Source: Manis javanica
Lineage: Eukaryota; Chordata; Mammalia; Pholidota; Manidae
Direction of reading: 5' to 3'
DNA: 64,000 nt
NCBI RefSeq assembly: GCF_040802235.1
Contig: NC_133169.1
Coordinates: forward strand, 39,873,034 to 39,937,033
Positions 57,706 through 64,000 of this stretch are shown in pieces. Position numbers and translations under genes: made by a program. Under the pieces are notes generated by a model. That model worked only from the letters and a program-made list of their open reading frames with translations. It ran no database searches and was not told the DNA's origin. Every line of letters starts with the position of its first letter. The first letter of the stretch is position 1.

Positions 57706-57817
57706 TAGAAGCGCCAGCTAGCTGGTTCCTGAATAAATTCCTCTTGCTTATTGCATCAAGAGACGCCTTTCGTGAGTGATTTGGGGCGGCGTCGTCCTCC
57801 TCTGGGAGAATCCAACA
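57706..57817 (+). mobile_element. 3' LTR remnant (R/U5 end only)
   Basis: The last 112 bases match 53824-53935 of the 5' LTR (from 'ccagctagctggttcctgaa' to 'gagaatccaaca'). U3 and the TATA box are gone, so an internal deletion fused the interior to the middle of the LTR. Confidence 0.85.
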
Positions 57818-58375
57818 ATAATCAGACAAAAATGATTTAAAGAAAATCTGTTACAAGAGAAAAATAAGATCATTACATACTGGTATGAGTCAGCTAATCA
57901 AGAGGATTAAACAATTTAAAATATATATGTATCCACCATTAGAATGCTTAAATATATAAAGGAAATATTAACCACATTTAAGGGAGAAATGGGTACAATA
58001 CAACAACATTTGGGGCAACTATCTCCCCCATGAAGCAAGGGCTACATCATCTGGAGAGAATAAGGACACACCTATTGGGCTGTCCTTTGCAGAAATGTCT
58101 TAATCACTTTGAGAAGACTGAAGTCATGTCAGGTATCTTTCCCAAACACAGTGGTAAGGAAATAAAAATCATTCCTAGGAGGAAAACTAGAAATTTACAA
58201 ATCTGTGGAGATTAAGCAATACATTAGTAAATAACCAACAGGTCAAAGAAGAAAATAAAAAGGAAATCAGTGTCTTAAGACAATAGAAAATGGAAAATAA
58301 AACACAAATATACATGGTATATAGTGAAGACAGTTCTGAAAAGTAGGTTTATAAAGGTAAACTACATATGGTGAT
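57818..58375 (+). mobile_element. LINE-1 fragment, right part, split by an ERV
   Basis: It starts with the second ATAA and continues 'tcagacaaaaatgatttaaag' through 'aatgcttaaatatataaaggaaatattaac' to 'aataaccaacaggtcaaagaagaaa' and 'aggaaatcagtgtcttaagac'. This is the ORF2 endonuclease region directly downstream of the left part. Confidence 0.85.
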
Positions 58376-59352
58376 GGATATTTACTAGGTTCATCTTTGG
58401 GTCATTCACAGTACATACAAATACTGAAATATTCTGTTGCTTCCCTGAAAAATTACAGTGTCTTCTGTAAATTATGTTAGTAAAAAAGAAACTTCAATAT
58501 TCTTATATAACACATTGCAGAGGAAATGATAATATGCAATTGCCATATTGTGACAAGAGTTATGATTAGTGATAAATATATTTTAGATACTAAAAAAAAA
58601 TTCAAAGCAAAGTCATTAAAATTAGAAGTAATGGATAAGTCATAAAACCAGGCAATTTCAGAAGTAAATATTAAACAGCTAAAGATAACAACTGTAATAA
58701 AGAGTAATGGGTATCTAAAAAATTCTATACAATAGAAATAAAACATCTTCACAAAAATGTATGTTTTATTTTGGAAATGACAAGTATGCAGTCACATAAC
58801 AAACTAGATGAAGCAATACTTAATAAAAGTATCTTAAGAATAAGTGAAAATTATTTAATTAATTTGTATTGAAAAATATAGTGAATTACTAAATATTTCA
58901 ATAATTCCATGTCAGGCTTTAAGAAACAAAATTTTCTTTGGAAAAATATTTAGAAAATGTATATACTTTAAAATCTTTTTATTATAGCATTTACAGTGGT
59001 AGTTTGGGAATATATATCCAAATTATTCCAATAAATGAAATTAAATAATATCATACTTCTCTTAAAGAAATCTGTGTATTTTTTATAAAATGAATAAAAT
59101 AAAATAGGAATAAAAATATTCTATGCATTATATGAATAAAATATCTTCATTAGCTGTCAGAAAATGACCATGTCAAATTGTATCATTGTACATGGCATTA
59201 TATGCTTTCCTCTATCCCCTATTTCTCAAATACATGGTGTCACCTGTTAAATGCACATGGATATGTCTATATACATACCTGTTTAATCCATTTCAAAGCA
59301 GAAGCTCACACTGTAGTGGATTCACATTGTAAACAACAGCACCACACAGCCC
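58376..59352. other. AT-rich intergenic DNA
   Basis: No gene supported. Confidence 0.5.
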
Positions 59353-60273
59353 TCATTTCCTGAGAAGCGTCCTGAGGGCTCTGGAGATGTCCTTGTACCA
59401 CAGGCTGTAGATGAGGGGGTTCAGCATGGGCGTGAGGATGGTTTAGAAGACGGAGAGCACTTCATCCCTCTCAGGGGGGTGGTAGGACTTGGGCAGAAAG
59501 TACTTGAAGATGGCAGCCCCATAGAACAGAGACATCACAGTCAAGTGAGAAGAGCAAGTAGCCAAGGTTTTCCTGAGCCCTAGGCTCGAGCGCATGCCCA
59601 GCACAGTGAACAGTATGCATCCATAGGAGGCCAGAATGGCTGAGATGGGAAGGAGGAGAAAAATCATCCCACTGACAAAAACACCCTTTTCATACTGGGA
59701 AGTGTCAGCACAAACCAGTTTCATAAGTGTAGGATCTCACAAAAGAAATGATGGATTTGCCTAGACGCACAGTCAGGGAGATTCATAGTATAGATAACAT
59801 GGATGGAGGCATTGAGCAGTGCACCCAGCCAGGACATGAGCACCAGGAGTGTGCAGACCCTGGGGCGCATGAGGATGGGGTAGTGCAGTGGGTGGCAGAT
59901 GGCCACATAGCGGTCATAAGCCATGACGGCCAGCAGCAGGCACTCGGTCCCCACAAGGCTCGTGAAGAGGAACTTCTGAATGCTACACCCCAAGAAGGAG
60001 ATGTGATGGTTCCCAGGAAGAAAGTCCCTGCCATTTTGGGGGCAAATGTAGAGATGTACAAGAGGTCCATGAGGGAGAGCCAGCCGAACAGGAAGTACAT
60101 GGGACTGTGGAGCTGAGGGTCAGCCCTAATGAGGGTGATCATTGTGGTGCTGCCCAGCAGGGCCCCCCAGGAGATCCAGAACAGTGAGGGCAAAGAAGGT
60201 CCAGGGAGCGGAGGGGCCTTGAAAAAGATCTGAGAGGAGGAAGTCATGCCCTGAAATCTGGTTGTTCTGCCAA
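59353..60273 (-). pseudogene. olfactory receptor pseudogene, OR2T-like (copy 2)
   Basis: It is closely related to the pseudogene at 41138-42080. Readable parts are HDFLLSDLFQGPSAPW and TM1 (60314-60170), LHSPMYFLFGWLSLMDLLYIS (in 60247-59990), [24 protein letters not shown] (59993-59721, intact DRY motif), LATCSSHLTVMSLFYGAA (59724-59443) and TPMLNPLIYSL before a normal stop at 59353-59355. Lesions are: TTG at the start position with the same extra base after it as copy 1; an extra C in the C-run at 60163-60168; the shared one-base loss after TM2; a one-base deletion near 59722; and TAC to TAA in SVFYT at 59443-59445. It is not functional. Confidence 0.9.
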
Positions 60274-60283
60274 GGAATCAGAC

Positions 60284-60310
60284 CTGTGGCAATAATAAAA
60301 GAATTAAAGA
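60284..60310 (-). promoter_or_regulatory. splice acceptor of the OR pseudogene exon
   Basis: On the minus strand a pyrimidine-rich tract 'tttaattcttttattattgc' is followed by CACAG (AG at 60285-60284), about 11 bases before the start position. This is a relic of the usual OR gene structure, and it argues for duplication of genomic DNA rather than retroposition. Confidence 0.55.
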
Positions 60311-60399
60311 ACATGCAGAAACTTTTAAATCAATATGAAAAAGACCATGCTCTAATAGAAAATGAGCAATAGACTGGAAAAGATACTTCATTATAGATA

Positions 60400-60815
60400 C
60401 CCCTTCAAACACACCAACATGGCTACTATGAAAAAGGCAAACAGTACAGTACTGAGGAGTTTGCAGAACAGGTGGAGATCCCATACACTGTTGGGAGGGG
60501 TGTTTAAGGGGACAACTAGTTTGGAAAACAGTATTCATTAAAGCTGTAAACCCAGAAATTCTTCTTTTGGAATAAACACAACAGAACTATGTTCACCAGA
60601 AGAAATGTTTAGTGAAAGAATGTTCATAGCAACACTATTTCCAACAGCAAGTCTCAGTAATATCTTGAGAGAAGAACAGATAAATAATATAAAGTATTTC
60701 CATATAGTGGAATACTATACAGCAGGAAAGAATGATAAAGTACTGTTATATATAACGATATGCATGAGGTCAGTCACAAATTAATACATTCTATGTTTCT
60801 GCTTACAACTAAAGG
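60400..60815 (+). mobile_element. old L1/HAL1-type LINE fragment, plus strand
   Basis: Typical blocks are 'ggagatcccatacactgttggga', 'cccagaaattcttcttttgg', 'gttcatagcaacactatttccaacagc' and 'tagtggaatactatacagcagg'. Confidence 0.7.
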
Positions 60816-62159
60816 CAGACAGAACTAATTAATAATTTTAGATGCCAGTAAGCCAAATCAGTACTTGATATGCTCTTACAAACCACAATTCTAAGAAGAA
60901 AATCAGTAGCCTTTCTGTAAAAGGAGGAAACATTAATTGGGAGTGGAGAGCAAAACTCATGGCAGCATTCACAGTATAAACAGCAAACTCACTAGCAAAA
61001 GACTGGGGAAAACATGCAGCTCTGCCATGGGGCTACCATACCAATTGGGGCAAGTGGCATATCATCCATGAATGTAGTGAGTTTCCTGTAAAGGAAAGAA
61101 CTTATGAAAGGCAAAGTAAGCCCCTCTAATATACTTTGCTGTAAATCCCCACACTGACAAGTAACCTTATAAACTAAAGTCCAGTAGGTGATATCCCACA
61201 TGCTTCTTCTTTGGCAGAGAGTAAAAGTAAGAGGGAAGGACTGCAGATACAAAAAATATGACCAAATGAAGTCTCAACGAATTTGAAAAAGTCTAATGTG
61301 CGCTCCCTTGATAGTTTAAAATCCCTGAGTGCCCCAGATACATAGAGTTGCTCCCTCTGAGGCACAGGTGCACCAGGCATTGGATAGTCTGAGGGTGGAA
61401 CAAGAAAACCAAACAAATTTGTACATGTTCAGGATTGTGTGAGACAACTGAGTGAAACCTGAGAATTAAGGCTAAGAGCAACGTCTGTATGTCATGTGAG
61501 AGCAGAGCAAGAATACTGAAGCACTGCCCACTCTAGGTCATGTGTGAGACATTGGCCATGAGCAATGAGAAGGGATGATCAATTTGTGCTTGTTGAGTGA
61601 CAACTGCTTGGCGCATGTCCCTCTGTGCCAGGAACGCTTCACAAGGGTCCTCACTTGCCTTTCCCCAGTTCCCTCCATCTGTAATGGGCATCTCAAATAT
61701 CCCCATGTATGTTGAATCAATGAGCAGTCCTTAAGGCATGTTGTAATTAATTTAGAAAAAGTTCCCTTTTTGGCAGTCAATCTAAGTGTCAGGGTTCAAA
61801 TCTAACCACCTGGTTGATAACTCATATGAAATGTAATCCCTCACTGATTAATGCATAAATACTTACACTCTGTACTTTTGTCTTTTCTCCAATTATCCTG
61901 TTCCCCCAACCTCAGGCTGGGGAAGCTCCTCCCCTTCTGGAAGTCTCTACTAGTGTGAAAACTAATATGGTTTTGTTTTTTCATGTTTGTTGTTTGTCGT
62001 GTCATTAGCACAGCCATCCTAAATTTCCAGCTTACTAGAAGAGAGGCAGCTTTGGGGAGGTCACTTTAGAGTTGATCAAAACACCATCTACCACTGGAAA
62101 AGGGGAAGGAGAACTGGGAGCGATGCCAGAGGTGGGCACATTGGGCAGGTGAAAGTAGG
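60816..62159. other. intergenic DNA, possible old LTR at about 61788-62035
   Basis: No gene supported. 'tgtcagggttcaaatc' near 61788, a TATA-like 'gcataaata' near 61852 and 'attagcaca' near 62005 could outline a degraded LTR. There is no second copy to test this. Confidence 0.25.
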
Positions 62160-63530
62160 GAAACTACAGAAAACTAAGACAGAACTTCCAGCCTTCAGAT
62201 CTCAAACCTGAACTTGCCCTCAAAAATAAACTGAACTGTATAAATTAAATATAACTAAAGCAACAAAATTCAGATGCAACTAAATTATAGAACAGATTAA
62301 CTCAAATACCCACTCTCATGGCCTAAAAGAATAACAATCATATCATTTTTGGGGATCTTTTATCACGTAATGTCCAATATGCGATCAAAATTATGGCATG
62401 AAAAACAGGTGAAACATGAAACAAAAGGTAAGAAAGTCTGACCCTTTTTTAAGACAGTAAATAGTCAATACAATCAAGCTCAGAGATGGGCCAAATTTAG
62501 AACTAGACTGGGACTTCAAAATAATTAGTGGGAAAGTTGAACATTTGTGAATGGTTGGGAGTTTTAGGATAGAGGTCTCAAAAAAAGAACCAAATGGTAA
62601 GCTACATATGAAGTTATGATAATCAGTGGTAATGAATGCATCCAAAGGGCATATAACTATGTTAGACTTAAAAAAGAAAATAAGTATACTCTAGGACATA
62701 CCAATAGAAATTATCCAAATTTGAAACACAATGGGGAAAAGAATGTTAAAAATAAAAATGTCAAAAATAAAAGGGATTTGTAGAATCCCATATCATTCTA
62801 CAATGGGATAATATCAGTCTAACATGGTAGGATAAATACTTTAAGAGATAATAAATTAATGCAAGATGTCAACCCACATATCCAAGCGGCTCACAGCTCT
62901 CCAACCAGGATAAAAGAAAAACAAAACAAAAACAAAAAACCATATCTAGGCACAGCAAAATCAACCTGCTACAAAATAGAAAACCTTGAGAGCAGCAGCC
63001 ATAATGAGAAAGACATATTAGATTCAGTGAAAAAAAAAATAGATGCAGTGAAATAATCTGAAAAAGTATGGCTAAGACAATAGAACTAAATCTTTAAGTA
63101 TTGAAAGAAGTTAAATGCCTGTCAATCAAGAATTCTATGCTAGCAAAAAACTGTCACTGAAATGAAGACATTTGGAATTACATAAATGCATTAAAAAATA
63201 TCAAAAACTGAAAAATACTTGTACTACAAAAAACACTTTTTATTATGTTGAGGAAAATAACACGTTAGAAATTACAAGGATGAATAAGTGTGCTGATAAA
63301 TATAAAGGACTTAACTCTTGAAACACTTTGAAAAATAAACATAACACTGTATTGTTAGGTTTATAGTGTATGTAGAAGTGAATTACATGATAGCAATATC
63401 ATAAAGGGTAGAGGGTGATAATTTATACACCAATATCCACAAACTTGTCCTTCATGACATTTCTAAAAAGCTACACACAACCTCAGAACATATACTCTTT
63501 TCAACTATGCATGGAACATTCAGGAACTTT
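62160..63530 (+). mobile_element. old L1/HAL1 fragment, ORF1 region, plus strand
   Basis: It shows text typical of L1 ORF1 ('gaatcccatatcattctac', 'gatgtcaacccacatatccaagcggctcacag', 'aatgcctgtcaatcaagaattctatgc', 'actgaaatgaagacatttgg') and, near 63500, 'ctatgcatggaacattcagg', the ORF2 endonuclease start region. Frame 62859-63056 is open for only 65 codons. Strongly diverged. Confidence 0.65.
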
Positions 63531-64000
63531 TTACATTTTAATCTTCAACTAGATGTTTTAAATTCTTCTCTTTGAAATATGGTTCATATTAAAAATTGGT
63601 GGTTGTATAGTATTCTCAGTTTAGCTAGCAACCCAGGACATTTTTCAGAGTGTTTCTCAATATCCCTGTTCCCAGACTCATTAATGTAATTCTGACACAT
63701 TTAGAAATCACTTACCATTTAGAAACTTTTATAATATTTAAGTTTATTCTTCCTAGAAGAAGTTATGAAGGTTCAGAGTAGCATCTTGACACATATAGTC
63801 ACAGCAACATATGCATTGCCTTTGATGAATTGGAATGAAAATCCACTCTACTGGACAAAAGTGGCTGATGACATGCCCTAGGAAGCCCTATGACACTTTT
63901 TTAAGAGGTGTCATTCTGAAAACCATCTCAGGGATCCCCATCAGTATCTTGGGAGGTACAGGAGATTAAAGTATATCTCAAAGTGATTATTTTTCTCCTC
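63531..64000. other. intergenic DNA to window end
   Basis: No gene or repeat recognised. Confidence 0.45.

Noticed and set aside
61788-62035. Solo LTR
   Set aside because: The TATA-like and end motifs are weak, there is no poly(A) signal in the right place and no second copy; kept only as a low-confidence remark.

Overview
This window is mammalian nuclear DNA. It has no operons, long AT-rich intergenic stretches, LINE-1 (L1) elements at every stage of decay, endogenous retroviruses (ERVs), an MIR-type SINE that is part of a local duplication (with a second possible MIR), and single-exon olfactory receptor (OR) loci. I recognise no Alu, B1/B2, CAN-SINE, Bov-tA or equine SINE. The young L1 3' ends look laurasiatherian, and a pangolin-like genome is my guess, but the sequence alone does not prove this.

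Only one protein gene looks intact: an OR14-like olfactory receptor at 16171-17106 (+), with a splice acceptor just upstream. Three other OR loci are broken. Two are OR2T-like pseudogenes on the minus strand, at 41138-42080 and 59353-60273. They share two apparent disabling frameshifts and so look like copies of an already damaged gene. The third is a 5'-truncated OR2-family pseudogene at 43150-43903 (+). OR14 and OR2T genes neighbour each other in the human 1q44 cluster, so this is probably part of the orthologous OR cluster.

Layout. 1-1241: 3' end of an ERV (shared internal module, env transmembrane tail, LTR). 3030-10712: two minus-strand L1s back to back, the second nearly full length. 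13280-15450: an old L1. 16.1-17.1 kb: the intact OR. 19.7-31.6 kb: L1 fragments, the 5' part of an ERV-L-like element (22091-23806) and a 520-bp local duplication carrying an MIR (26.05 and 29.09 kb). 31650-37965: a second nearly full-length but dead L1 on the plus strand. 37.9-41 kb: L1 3' ends. 41.1-43.9 kb: two OR pseudogenes head to head. 46.1-46.9 kb: an L1. 47315-50720: a larger minus-strand ERV-L-like element whose 3' end is tandemly duplicated. 52880-58375: an L1 split by a class I ERV (53465-57817) with a 4-bp target duplication, a proline-type primer binding site and a gag start that hits a stop at codon 9. 59.3-60.3 kb: the third OR pseudogene. 62160-63530: an old L1/HAL1 fragment.

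I see no convincing new biological system. The most informative signals are historical: the ERV nested in an L1 with exactly reconstructable ends, an ERV internal module shared by two proviruses that end in different LTRs, the two OR2T pseudogenes with common lesions, and two GC-rich islands I cannot explain.
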